Positions 12,889-22,919 of a stretch of DNA of 64,000 nt are shown in pieces. Below the pieces are notes generated by a model. That model made no database searches. It saw only the letters and a program-made list of their open reading frames with translations, and was not told the origin of the DNA. Source of the stretch: Hybos culiciformis (taxonomy: Eukaryota > Arthropoda > Insecta > Diptera > Hybotidae). Both the position numbers and the translations under genes were made by a program. Location of the stretch: positions 9,713,829 through 9,777,828 of the forward strand of contig OZ023275.1 of NCBI GenBank assembly GCA_964007475.1, in the 5' to 3' direction. How positions within the stretch are numbered: the stretch's first letter is position 1; each line of letters starts with the position of its first letter.

Positions 12889-13761
12889 TTCTAAATCATG
12901 ATCGAAGTTATCGAAAATAGTATTACCAATATTTCTCATGATAATATTTATTAAGTTTTTGCTACTCAATTTATTATTTTATGAATGTTTAGCTTTTTCG
13001 AAAATTTATTTTAAATTAATTCATTAAAAGATTCCTACCAAGCTTTATAGAATTATTAATTCATTTCAAAATATTGTTTTGATGAGTTTAAATATATTAA
13101 ATTAAAAAAAAAATAAAAACTATTTTTTTCTTTATTATACGGTATAATTAAAAAGTAATAATAACATTTCTTTTTTATTGCTTCACATTTTCTTTAGTTG
13201 GTTTACATTTTTTATGCCATCGGAGATTAAACTGGGAACATCATTGCAAACAAAAACTGGGGTCATTTTTTTTTTCATAAGGCCATTCTTGACTTATAAT
13301 TTCTTTGGAATATAAATATTCCAAATGTATTTTGTTAGTGTAATTAAATGTCAAAAATATTTTCAGTTGAATTTTTTAATACACGCTCTAGGCAGGGATG
13401 CCAACTGGGGTGTTTTACCCTGGAGTTTCCAGTTTTTCATCTAAAACTCCAGTCCAGGTTTTTTAAAATTTTACCAGTTTTTTTCAAAATTAATAATTTT
13501 AAAGTAAAAAAGAAATTCACATAAGCCATTCACCAGTAGATGTCATTTTACTTTGTTATTCATTTGGCTATAGTATCATTTGTTCCAAAACAAAGTTATT
13601 AATACCTTTAAGAAATAATTGATCTCATTAATTAACTAATTTTTTTCTAATTTCAATAATTGTATTTATTTTATATTACTTTTTATAAAGTTTTATTCTA
13701 ATTTGAATTATTTTTGTATATGCGGTTTATTTTATGTTTCGTTTGTTTATGTTAATAATAA

Positions 13762-14447
13762 TTGTGCTTCACCCTTAAAAAATTTAAGAATTTCAAATTT
13801 TGAATTTCAAATTCCTAATGTATTTTGTTGTGTAAAATTCAAATTTTTTTTTGTTGTTGTGAATCTCAAATACACGCTCTGGCTGAGGAGTGTGTTTCAC
13901 ACAACAAAAAACATTTTTGAAATTCAAGTTCTGTCATTCTAATTGATTTTCCTTGTACAATAATTTTTTGTTCATAATTTTTGCCCCGATGTAATAAAAT
14001 CCTCTAAAGAAAATCCTACTCTGGCAGCTTTGTCATTAATACACCAATACCTCGAGTTGCGTTCATTTCGTTTTGCGTTTTTTCGAAGTTGCGTCGTTGC
14101 TGAATTAGTACTAATTCTTACTTTGCGTCGTTTGATTTTCGTAGTTGCGTTGTTTTCGGTAGCAAACATTGGACCAATTTTTTGTAAAAAAGGATGCTGA
14201 ATTACGACACAGACACTTCGGACTCATCAGACAGAACGCAACCACGACGCAAAGTGAGGTATTGGTGTACTTGAAATTTATGAAAAAAAGTGAAAAAAAG
14301 TAATGTATTTTGTTAGTGTGATTTAATGTCAAAAAAAAGTTTTCGTGCGAAACTTTTTTTTTGACATTAAATCACACTAACAAAATACATTAGGAATTTG
14401 AAATTCAGAATTTGAAATTCTTAAATTTTTTTAAGGGTGAAGCACAA
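13762..14447. repeat. Fold-back element with GTGCTTCACC ends
   Basis: The left arm begins TTGTGCTTCACCCTTAAAA and continues with TTTAAGAATTTCAAATT and the AATTCCTAATGTATTTTGTT block. The right arm (to 14447) is its inverted counterpart, ending AAGGGTGAAGCACAA. The right part also contains a tight snap-back centred near 14346, in which ATGTATTTTGTTAGTGT (14303-14319) pairs with 14374-14390. I found no convincing target-site duplication, so the insertion mechanism is open. Confidence 0.7.
14042..14267. mobile_element. pogo/Tigger-like MITE, copy 1 (226 bp)
   Basis: The element is flanked by TA on both sides (14040-14041 and 14268-14269). Its ends are CACCAATACCTCGAGTTGCG and, on the reverse-complemented right side, CACCAATACCTCACTTTGCG. 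The CCTCGAGTTGCG core is shared with the element at 27311-27516. A TA duplication and a CA..CCTCG end fit Tc1/mariner relatives of the pogo type. It is non-coding. Confidence 0.75.
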
Positions 14448-14860
14448 ATGTAATTTATAAATTTATTATTTTTTCTATTTTTCTATCTACATTTTTTGTT
14501 TTTTCAACTCTCCAGTTTTTCCTCGGTCAAGACTTGGCAACCCTGGCTCTAGGCATGTATTAAAATATTCTGTAGAAAAAAAATAATTAGTGTTAAATCA
14601 AAAAGTTGTTTTGTTTTTTTTTAATAATAAAATTAAATCTCCGTAAAATTTGTACTTTTTTGACACGAAATATTTTTGTACTAGAATATTTTTATTCAAG
14701 AAAAAAAAACTTTCACGGAGAAGCACTTATATCTTTATTATTTTGTAATGAAAAACTTAGGAGGATAGGATACCCTCGGCGCCTTAATTCATGGCGCCAA
14801 TTTTTTCAAAAACTGTAATATAAATTAAACGCAAATGGTTGACCTGTACCAAATCTAAAT

Positions 14861-14870
14861 TTTATTTATT
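14861..14870 (-). promoter_or_regulatory. Candidate poly(A) signals for the downstream ADAM copy
   Basis: Two overlapping AATAAA hexamers on the minus strand (14861-14866 and 14865-14870) lie 40-50 bp past the stop codon at 14912-14914 of the ADAM-like gene. Position and strand fit, but the hexamer is common in this AT-rich DNA. Confidence 0.45.
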
Positions 14871-14911
14871 TTATTCTTAACTTGTAAAAATGATAACACG
14901 AGTTCTAAATT

Positions 14912-16743
14912 TTAAATTACGACACACTTCTTATTGACACACATCTTGTTCTCACCACATTTGGCACCATTTCGAGCCAAACCAGGATTAATATCGCCAT
15001 GATCGTAATAAGCCGATTGACATTTTCGTAGTTCTTTATTGTCATCATAAGCCCAAGCGGAATATGTGTCAATGAAATTATGAAGGGAATGTTGAAATTC
15101 TAGAAATATCTGAGGATTTTTATGACTGCACAATAATAAACCGCAACTCATGTTCTCATCATCGCATTTTGTATAATTTTCATTGGCTGCATTATATCCA
15201 CAATGCGCATAATGTTTTCCTTCTTTATTCAAATCGTAACATTCATTAACAACACGGTTCAGAACGGCTGCCACAGAAACCATTGTAACAATAAGCTTCT
15301 CCATCATTACATGGGGTTGCATTTGGAATAAAATCGTCAGCGGGGCAATCTCGGGTTCTACCATTGCAACTTTCTTCATGGTCACATTCACCTTTAGATG
15401 GTCTACAAAGAACACCACTAGACTTCATTTGACATGTACTTATGTTACAGCATTTTCCGTTTGCACAAGCTGCATCAGGTGCTAACTTACATGTGTTAGC
15501 ATCACAACACTTGCTTTTACAAAACATAGGTGTTCTACAATCACATTCCTCACCTAAAATGTTCTTCCTTAATATTTCATTTTATAATATTTAAATGATT
15601 TTAATACAATACCTTCCTCGACTATGCCGTTTCCACATGTTGGAGGATCGTATAAATGGTCTGGTTCATTTCTTAAACAATCTGTTATATTGTCAGAAAC
15701 AGCAGCCAAAAATGCTTTTTCGCTACATTTACTCCAGCAGTTCCAATTTGGAATTTTTTTCACTGTCGCAGACATAACACATGTTTGATCTTCTGACGAA
15801 TAGGATTCATCACTTTCATCGTGTATCATCCCAAAAGCGTGTCCCATTTCGTGTGCAACAGTCACAGCAACTTGTAGAATATCGCTAGTATGATTGTAAA
15901 TAATTCCTCCTGATAGTTTCGTAGTGCAAATAGTTTTCACGAGAGATTTTCCTATTTAAAAAATTTAAAAACGTTACTTTTTAAAAATTAATTCTAATAA
16001 ATCGACACTGGGACATTAAACAAATACAAAAATTATTTATAATAATCATTTATTCTCTGTGAATTAGAATTTGAATTTGTGTTAATATTATAATGCAATG
16101 ATTGAAATAAAAAACTTTTAAAACTAATCAAAAAAATTATTATATTGGTACTTAGCTTGAAGATTTTTTAACAAAGTTATTTATTTTTTTGAGAGCTGTA
16201 CTATATAAATGTAGATAATAAAATTGTATTATGGAAAATATTGATTTGAATAAAACCAAAAGAACCAAAAGAAGAAAGAATAAAAATTAAAAAAGAATTG
16301 GAAAATATTAAATTGATTATATGAATATCAAATGTAAATAAAAAAAACCAACCTATAACTCCATCAAACTTTTGATTTGTTAACAAAATTGCAATATCAT
16401 TCGGATATTTAGGTAGTATCTTCACTAAACGATGTTTTAAAAATTGTTCTAAAACTTGTTGGCTGTTGACTGTTATCGGGATTTCATTGCCATCTTTCCA
16501 TATTAAAACATCAGTTAAGGCCACTTGAACATTCAAAGGCGCATAAATCTAAAAAAAAAACACTTTTAATTTCAGCATAGCAAGTTTTGAAGTTTTGAAT
16601 TTACTTACAGCATTTACAGTATTAATCAAATCCTTACAATATTTTTTTATCTCAGCATCATTTTTATGAAACTGAGTATACATACTGTTGTCAACCACCA
16701 ATAATAGTTCCACATAAAACGGATCTCTATAGGTAATTGTGAA
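14912..16743 (-). pseudogene. Reprolysin/ADAM-like metalloprotease, frame broken in last exon
   Basis: Minus-strand gene with at least four exons: 16726-16609 (or from 16743), 16548-16353, 15950-15613 and 15553-14912. The first begins the M12B catalytic domain (DPFYVELLLVVDNSMY). The third holds the zinc site HEMGHAFGMIHDE and the Met-turn CVMSA, then CGNGIVEEG, which joins in phase to EECDC of the disintegrin domain. The disintegrin loop has an ECD tripeptide. The last exon breaks: after CGSRSEPCC the frame hits TAA at 15246-15248, and the rest of the Cys-rich domain (from NECYDLNKEG to NKKCVVI) is in another frame. The intact neighbour shows that about 29 nt are missing here. No EGF or membrane segment follows the Cys-rich domain. 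Propeptide and signal exons were not found. It is probably a young pseudogene or a truncated secreted protease. An assembly error is possible but less likely for a deletion of this size. Confidence 0.75.
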
Positions 16744-16846
16744 CTAAGAAAGGCCTTTAAACAAATAATTAACGATTAAAATTGTTATTATTGTCACGAT
16801 ATATATAAAAAATTATTTAAATTCAATTGTGTCCTCAATCACCACC

Positions 16847-16966
16847 GACATAAACTTCAAGCCGCCTTCTATATTTTTCATATATTTTCATATGATTATG
16901 ATTTTTATGCGTACGATATCCTTTGAATTTATTTTTATTTTTTGTGGAGGGCTTGAAATTTATGTC
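16847..16966. repeat. Small inverted-repeat (MITE-like) sequence
   Basis: GACATAAACTTCAAGCCGCC at 16847-16866 faces GGAGGGCTTGAAATTTATGT, the start of 16946-16966, as an inverted pair of about 20 bp with few mismatches. TCAAT occurs on both outer sides but not at matching distances, so I do not claim a duplication. It lies just upstream of the catalytic exon of the first ADAM-like copy. Confidence 0.5.
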
Positions 16967-17533
16967 TCTCAATTAAATATTTAATAAAAAGAAATTCAAA
17001 TAAACAGCAATCAGGTGCTGAAAAAAGCACTTGTTTGCTTAGAAAATTAATATTATATTTTTTTGTTTTAATTTTATTTTAACAGGCATGGCATTATTTT
17101 CCACTAATGATTGTAATATTGGTACTGAAAATAAATATTCCCGATAATTTCAATAGTTTTGTGATATCGAGATTAGAGATATCCGTGCTTTCGACATTAC
17201 CAAAATTTTAAACTAAATTGAATTTTAAAGAAAGTATACTTTATATTTTAAGATTAACATTTTGCGCACATTTTCAGCTTGGTTGATGCGAACGGTTTCC
17301 TAATTCGAAGAGTCTTTTGGTTTCTGTAGAAAAGTTTTATAAATCTTTTGTGAAGTTGAGAAAATAGTAACTCAATTATCTATGTTTGTTTATCAACCAA
17401 ATTGATTTTGATTTTTAGCATTTTTTCAAGCGTTTTAAATTTGTCATTATTCTTTAAAAATAAGAAATATTCGAGTCAAAGTTATTAATGGTAATTAAAT
17501 CACAATCCGTTTGTTTTAAAGTTGGCTTATACA

Positions 17534-18457
17534 TACGCTGACCATTCGTCCCTTTTTTCAAGGGACAGTTCCTTGTTTGGATGTCTCATCCCTTGAATTG
17601 ATATATTTTAAAAGCGACGCGATATGTCCCTTATTTCCGCATTAGTTCCCTTAAAGTCCCATATTTCTGCCATACACGTTTAAATTTTTAATAGCTCTGA
17701 AATAACAAATTTTTAGTAGAGCGTGTAAATAATTCATTTGGACAACAACGACAATTGAGAAAAGAATTCGAAAATATACTTGTTGTTGAATGGATTTTAT
17801 TGAGAAGTGTACCGTGTGTTGAACGTTGAAAATAGCTTAATTTATATATGTGAAAAAATTCCAAAAATTGACGATAATGAGTTACTTGATGAAGTGTTTT
17901 GTATCTCAAATTTTGCAACTGAAGAAAAGGTAAAAAAAAATTAATTATAAAATTGTCTTTAAAATTATGGAATTTTGTTTCTGCTTACCAGGCTCAAATG
18001 CACCTACAGAGCGAGTGTTCTCAATTATGAACAATTTATGGATATCTGAAAAATCTCAAATGAAAGTAGATACCGTTAGATCATTATTAAGTGCAAGTGC
18101 AATTTTGAAATGAAATGCTTGGACTTTTATAATTTCTTGAAAGATGAAAAAGAAATTCTCAAAAAAATTCACTCTACTCAAAAATATTAATGAACTATAT
18201 TTTAATTAAATTTTTTTTTATATATTCTAAATCAAAAATTATTTCTTTTCTAGATCTTAGATCCTATCTACAAAAAAATGAAGATGCAATTTTTTTTTCT
18301 CAAGTCATATTGTTCTTTATTTAAGTTTGAATATGAATTTAAATTCAATATCATTATATTTTAGTTTGAATAAGAACTAATATACCATTTTTGTTTAAAA
18401 TTTGGAATCTGTTTTATTTCTGTCCCTTATTTTTATAATTGAAAAATGGTCACCGTA
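17534..18457 (+). mobile_element. Internally deleted hAT element (924 bp)
   Basis: The 8-bp duplication CTTATACA lies at 17526-17533 and 18458-18465. The ends are TACGCTGACCATT on the left and, reverse-complemented, TACGGTGACCATT on the right (18445-18457). The interior keeps the dimerisation tail of a hAT transposase on the plus strand. The element sits between the two ADAM-like genes. Confidence 0.88.
17840..18190 (+). pseudogene. hAT transposase C-terminal remnant
   Basis: Three collinear plus-strand pieces can be read: KIPKIDDNELLDEVFCIS (from 17840), then PGSNAPTERVFSIMNN with DTVRSLLSASAIL (about 17985-18112), then a frame change to CLDFYNFLKDEKEILKKIH ending at TAA 18188-18190. SNAPxERVFSxMNN followed by a leucine-rich stretch is the hallmark of the hAT C-terminal dimerisation region. 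Frame changes between the pieces and loss of the N-terminal BED and catalytic parts make it non-functional. The zinc-finger end and the DDE core are absent. Confidence 0.85.
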
Positions 18458-18465
18458 CTTATACA

Positions 18466-19650
18466 GGTTATATATTTTAATTTAATTCATATTGTAATGC
18501 AACATTACCATAAAGTAAGTATAAATAAGAGAAATTCATTCCACACAAAAATGCAAATTAAAAAAAAGAAACAAAAAATATTAAAACACATGAAATCACT
18601 ATCACAATGGATTACAATTCCCTTTCAGTTCATATATTTTGATATATTTAATTTTATGTTTTATATAAAATTAAAAGACTAAAATGAAGATATTGTTCAA
18701 AAGTATAAAAATAATAAAATTATTACATTTTCAATAGATACCAGGGCGAAAAAAGCTAAACTTTTCTAAAAACTTGACTTCATTGTTGCGAATTAAAATG
18801 ATTTAAACTGACTAAAAATTTTTAGAATTCAGTTTTTATAGAAAAAATTGATTTAGCTAATAACACTAATAAGTTAATTGTTATTGATTATTCAGATGTA
18901 TTATGAAGTACTAAACAAGTAAATTTCAATCTTAGTACAGCCGCAGTTAATGTATTGTTTTTTTCATAATTTGATTTTTGTTTTTTTTTTATTTTCAAGG
19001 CCCTAAACTAATTCTCAGCAACAAATTTTTCAATTATCTAATAATAACGATAACATAACACATTATTGTTTTCACAGTATGTATTTTTGTCTGTTTTATT
19101 AATTATTAAATTCTTAAAATATAATACGATACTAATTTTTACGAGTATTGAAAATATATAAAATCTTTGTTCAATTATAAAAGTTTTCTAGCACTTAAAG
19201 TGTAAAAGGTTTTAGGAGATACATATATACATAGCTGACTATTCCAAATAATAATACTCAAATAAACGTCTTATTGACAAAACCTACCTTTCGGAAATTA
19301 AAAAAAAATTAAATCATGAGAATTTTTAAAGATTTCGGATAATTTTGTACTTCTACAGTATTTTCCAAATAATTAGTTCTTGATGTTAATAACAAAAGCG
19401 ATAAGAAAGCACAACATTTAAAAAAAACTACATATGAAATGAAATGAACATATTTTATACTTTATTTAGGTGTCTGTTTAATAAACTATCTTAATTATTA
19501 ATAACTGTCTTATTATGAATCCTAACTGATGCAAACCATAAAACCGTACATCGCGGTCCTTCGGTGCTTCTTTGGACACCCTTAGCCTTTGGAATAAAAT
19601 AAATAGTAAAAAACATAAGTATAGTATAGAATATGTATATTTTCAATAAA
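18466..19650. other. Spacer between the ADAM-like copies
   Basis: AT-rich DNA with no splice-bounded coding segment that I can recognise. Propeptide exons of the downstream (lower-coordinate) ADAM-like copy could be here or at 16744-17525, but none is identifiable. A GC-richer patch near 19545-19585 (ACATCGCGGTCCTTCGGTGC) is unexplained. Confidence 0.4.
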
Positions 19651-19658
19651 TTTTTTAA

Positions 19659-19664
19659 TTTATT
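19659..19664 (-). promoter_or_regulatory. Candidate poly(A) signal of the intact ADAM-like gene
   Basis: AATAAA on the minus strand, about 25 bp beyond the TGA stop at 19689-19691. Spacing and strand fit a polyadenylation signal. The hexamer is frequent by chance here. Confidence 0.45.
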
Positions 19665-19688
19665 GTTCTATTGAAATGCACTATTTTC

Positions 19689-21474
19689 TCAAATATCAAC
19701 ACATTTCATATCGACACACATTTGGTTTTGTCCACAATTTGCACCATTTGGAACCATACCGGGATTAGGACCAGAAAGTTCGTAATAAGCTGATTGACAT
19801 ACTTGGTTCTTTCTGTTGACTATAATCCAAGCAGTATATGGATAAATAAAATTGTGAATATCAAATTTGAACTTCAATTCCTCTCCAGGAGTTTTGTGAG
19901 TGCACATCAATAAACCACATCTCTTACTATTATCATCGCATTTTGTATAATTACTTATGCTGGCATCGAAGCCACAATGAGCAGCATAACTCCCTTCGGT
20001 GTTTAAATCAAAGCATTTGTTCTCAATAACGGCATCTAATCCAAACAATTTTTGACATTGTTTAGAACGGCTTCCGCAGGAACCATTGTAACAATAAGCT
20101 TCTCCATCATTACATGGGGTTGCATTTGGAATAAAATCGTCAGCTGGGCAATCTCGGCTTCTACCATCGCAACTTTCTTGATAGTCACATTCACCTTTCG
20201 ATGATCTGCAAACAATCCCGCGTGGTTTCGTTTGACAAGTATTCAAGTCACAACACTTTCCACTTCCACAAGTTGCATCTGGGGCTAGCTTGCATGTATT
20301 AGCGTCACAACATTTATTCTTACAAAACAAAGGAATTCCACAATCACAATCTTCACCTATAATTTTCTTAGTTTAGTAAACATATCAACAAAAAAGAAGC
20401 ATAAAAAATTTTTGTATGTTTTTGTAAAAAGTGACTTTTAAGTACTGAAAAACTCCCACTTTGTCTTGACATTCAGCTGAAACTATTCATGTTCATTTTT
20501 GAACAAAAATCAATTAAAAGCGTCTCAAGGGAAGTTTTTAAAAAAGATAAAATATTTTTTAGCTATTAAATTTATGTGAATACATTACCATCCTCAACAA
20601 CACCATTTCCGCAGGTTGGTGAATCGAATATGCGATCTGGTTCATTTTTTAAGCAGTTTGTTAAGCCAACTTCAACAGAAGCATTAAGTGCCTTTTCACT
20701 GGAACTACTCCAATGCAAATTTGGTACTTTTCTCAACAATGCAGCAGACATAACAAATGGGTCTTCCGATGATTCGTCGTGTATCATTCCAAACGCATGA
20801 CCCATTTCGTGTGCAACAGTCACAGCAACTTGAAGAATATCATCACTGTGCTTTTTTATGATTCCACCAGACTTTTTCAAAGAGCAAATAGTTTTCACAA
20901 TGGTTTCTCCTATTCAAAACAATATGTAAAATTAATTGTTATTCTTTTTTTTTATACGTAAGAAATTTGAAGAACTTTGAACATTTTATTTTAAAAATAA
21001 AAAATTAAACTTTTTGTCAGATGTTAGGCAAATTTTTCGGTTCGGTATTTCAATTAAAGAATTAAAGAATAACATTTCTTACCTATAGCTGAATCATCAA
21101 ATTCTTGATTTGTTAGCAACATTGCATAATCATTCGGATATTTAGGTGTTATTTTTTTTGACCGATATTCTAAGAATTGGATTAAAAATTTAAGGCTGTT
21201 TCTATTTCTCGGGATTTCATTACTATTCTTCCATATCACGACATCAGTTAATACTACATGAACATTTAAGGACGCGTAAATCTGAAAAATACGTTAAATT
21301 TTTTTAAAGAAAAAAAGATTGAAGTTTTTAATTATACTTACAGCGTTAACATTGCTGATTAGATTTTTGGAATATTTATTTATTTCAGCAATATTTCTAT
21401 TCATATCATTATAAATACCGTGGTCAATGACCATTACTACTTCTACATAAAGTGGTTCTCCGGCAGCCTCAGAA
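19689..21474 (-). CDS. Secreted-type reprolysin/ADAM-like metalloprotease (partial, 5' end not found)
   Basis: Four minus-strand exons join in phase: 21474-21342, 21281-21083, 20909-20589 and 20356-19689, with introns of 60, 173 and 232 bp and GT-AG borders. They encode about 440 residues. The M12B catalytic domain starts at GEPLYVEVVMVIDHG and has the zinc site HEMGHAFGMIHDE. The disintegrin domain opens with CGNGVVEDGEDCDCG across the last splice and carries ECD in its loop (CRSSKGECDYQESC). The Cys-rich domain ends at CVDMKCVDI and a TGA. As in class P-III proteases, nothing follows the Cys-rich domain, so the enzyme is probably secreted rather than membrane-bound. The usual Cys before the Met-turn is Phe here (FVMSA), unlike its neighbour. 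The signal peptide and propeptide must lie upstream of 21474 but I could not recognise them. Substrate unknown. Confidence 0.85.
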
Positions 21475-22915
21475 CTAATTAAAACCTTTAAAATAATAAT
21501 TTTGATTATAAATTAAAATCAGAAATTTATTAAAAAATCTTATTCGAACAAAATCGACGTAGATAATGTGGATGCACTATTTTTTATGGGTTTCAATTTA
21601 CATTAAGTGTTGCTTCGTAATAAAGGATGGATTTTTAAAATTTTTTCTTTTTAATGTAATTGTATTTTTAAAATTGTTTTAATTAATTTTAAAACCGTTT
21701 TTATTTTAAGGGTGTTAATTATTTTCAAATCCTAAAAACTTGTTTATGAAAACAGTTGGGTAAGTGTGAAGATTAATAAAACAAATCTAACTCCTTCACT
21801 TTTTATATGATACAACTTGGACCTTACAGTATAGTAAAAAGCAGTTTTTTACAAAATTATAAAATATTAAAAATACGTTACTATAAAAATTCAATTACAT
21901 TGCAAATGGATGCAAGGGCAAAAAAACCCAAAATTTTCCAACTATTAAACTTCATTGCCGCGTAATTAATATGACAAAACTATAACTGGCTTAAAAATAA
22001 CTGGCTTTTATATACAGAATTTTTTTTATTAAAATCGTTTTATTATATTAACAAACTACGCACCACAATTCTGTTTATTCAAATGTATCAATCGTACAAA
22101 CAAATTTGCATGCTGTTGCTATACTGACAAAAACGCTATTTTTTTTTCAAACAATTAAAACAAATTTCGAAAAATTGACATTTATATTCAAATATTTCAA
22201 AAAAATATATAGTTCGAAAGCATTTTGCCTTTGCATATATTTTTTATTTTTTTTCCTTAATTACTTTGTATCAATTATTGTAAATAGGATCACTAAATTT
22301 TTATTGAATTAAGAATTGTATCTCAAGTTGTATAATATTGATTTCATTCAACCTTTGAATTGGAAAATTATAAGAATTAAAATTAAATTTTTTTTAACTG
22401 TAACTTAAATTAAGAAAGTCGAAAATATTAATCTGAAACAACCTGAGTGGGCCATACATTTTTTTTGATCGTCTTATGACCTTACTCAAACAGCCACAAC
22501 GTAACAAAAACCCTAAATTCTTATACTGTAAATTTAAAAAGTAAGAAGTTAAAAAAAATTTCTAGGTTTTCTAAATTTGTAAATATCATAAAATTAAAAA
22601 AGAAAATTGCTATAACATCGTATTAACTGTTTATTTTAGAGGAAGTTAAAAGCCAAAAACCAAAAAATTTAACAATATACCTACAATAAGTTACAATAAG
22701 AAAACTATTTAATAAGTTTTTTCTTATTTCTTACATACTTTAACAAAAAACAATAAATTTAGTAAAAACTAAATTAATTTTCAATAAAAAGATAAAATGT
22801 GAAAACACATAAGCAATTCAATTTCAATTGATTTATAACTTTAGCACATAAAGCACACAAAACTGTTAGCACACTAGCAACAAGAACATATTTTAAAATG
22901 AAAAAACGGACTATA
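21475..22915. other. Upstream region of the intact ADAM-like gene
   Basis: The catalytic exon at 21342-21474 starts with the third base of a codon, so at least one more coding exon lies upstream on the minus strand. No signal peptide, cysteine-switch or propeptide-like segment is recognisable here. The DNA is AT-rich with T and A runs. Confidence 0.4.
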
Positions 22916-22919
22916 GATA

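Larger units (their letters stand above)
12209..12969 (-). pseudogene. Transposase C-terminal remnant split by a nested transposon
   Basis: On the minus strand, a frame running from about 12969 to 12889 can be continued from 12387 to 12209 once the nested 501-bp element and one copy of its 8-bp duplication are ignored. The downstream piece contains YYLIKLLIEQYLTIKLFDFG, followed by NKLIKFTGQ and a stop. This pattern (HxxxLIKLxxxxYLxIRL, then NKLxxFxxQ) is what I associate with the C-termini of P-element/THAP9-like transposases. Seen directly: the frame, the stop and the interruption. Inferred: the family. The N-terminal and catalytic parts are missing, so it is dead. It could alternatively be a hAT C-terminus. 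Confidence 0.55.
11757..13307. mobile_element. P/THAP9-like (or hAT) element, 1551 bp, with nested insertions
   Basis: The terminal inverted repeats begin CAAAGAAATTATAAGTCAAG and run on through AATGGCC, 27 bp without mismatch at the two ends, with further imperfect similarity inward including a shared TTGTTTGCAATGATGTTCCC. The 8-bp direct repeat GAATATAA flanks it (11749-11756 and 13308-13315). P elements and hATs both duplicate 8 bp. The minus-strand protein remnant inside favours the P/THAP9 group, but this is from memory of family motifs. A complete second transposon (12388-12888) is inserted in the remnant. Confidence 0.8.
13393..14545. mobile_element. hAT-like element (1153 bp) with two nested repeats
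   Basis: The 8-bp duplication GCTCTAGG is at 13385-13392 and 14546-14553. The left end is CAGGGATGCCAACTGGGG, and the reverse-complemented right end is CAGGGTTGCCAAGTCTTG. No transposase is visible. Inside lies a fold-back repeat (13762-14447), which in turn carries a small pogo-like MITE (14042-14267). The open frames in this interval read across repeats and are not genes. Confidence 0.85.

Noticed and set aside
13972..14332. Two overlapping minus-strand open frames with Arg/Lys/Asn-rich text
   Set aside because: They read through the pogo-like MITE and the surrounding fold-back, so they are repeat-derived.
16801..16920. Minus-strand text ending KYRRRLEVYVGGD as a possible propeptide exon
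   Set aside because: It lies across the small inverted repeat at 16847-16966 and has stops and no fitting splice sites.
17688..17918. 76-codon minus-strand frame that could be an upstream exon of the ADAM-like gene
   Set aside because: It is antisense to the hAT transposase remnant and inside the transposon boundaries.
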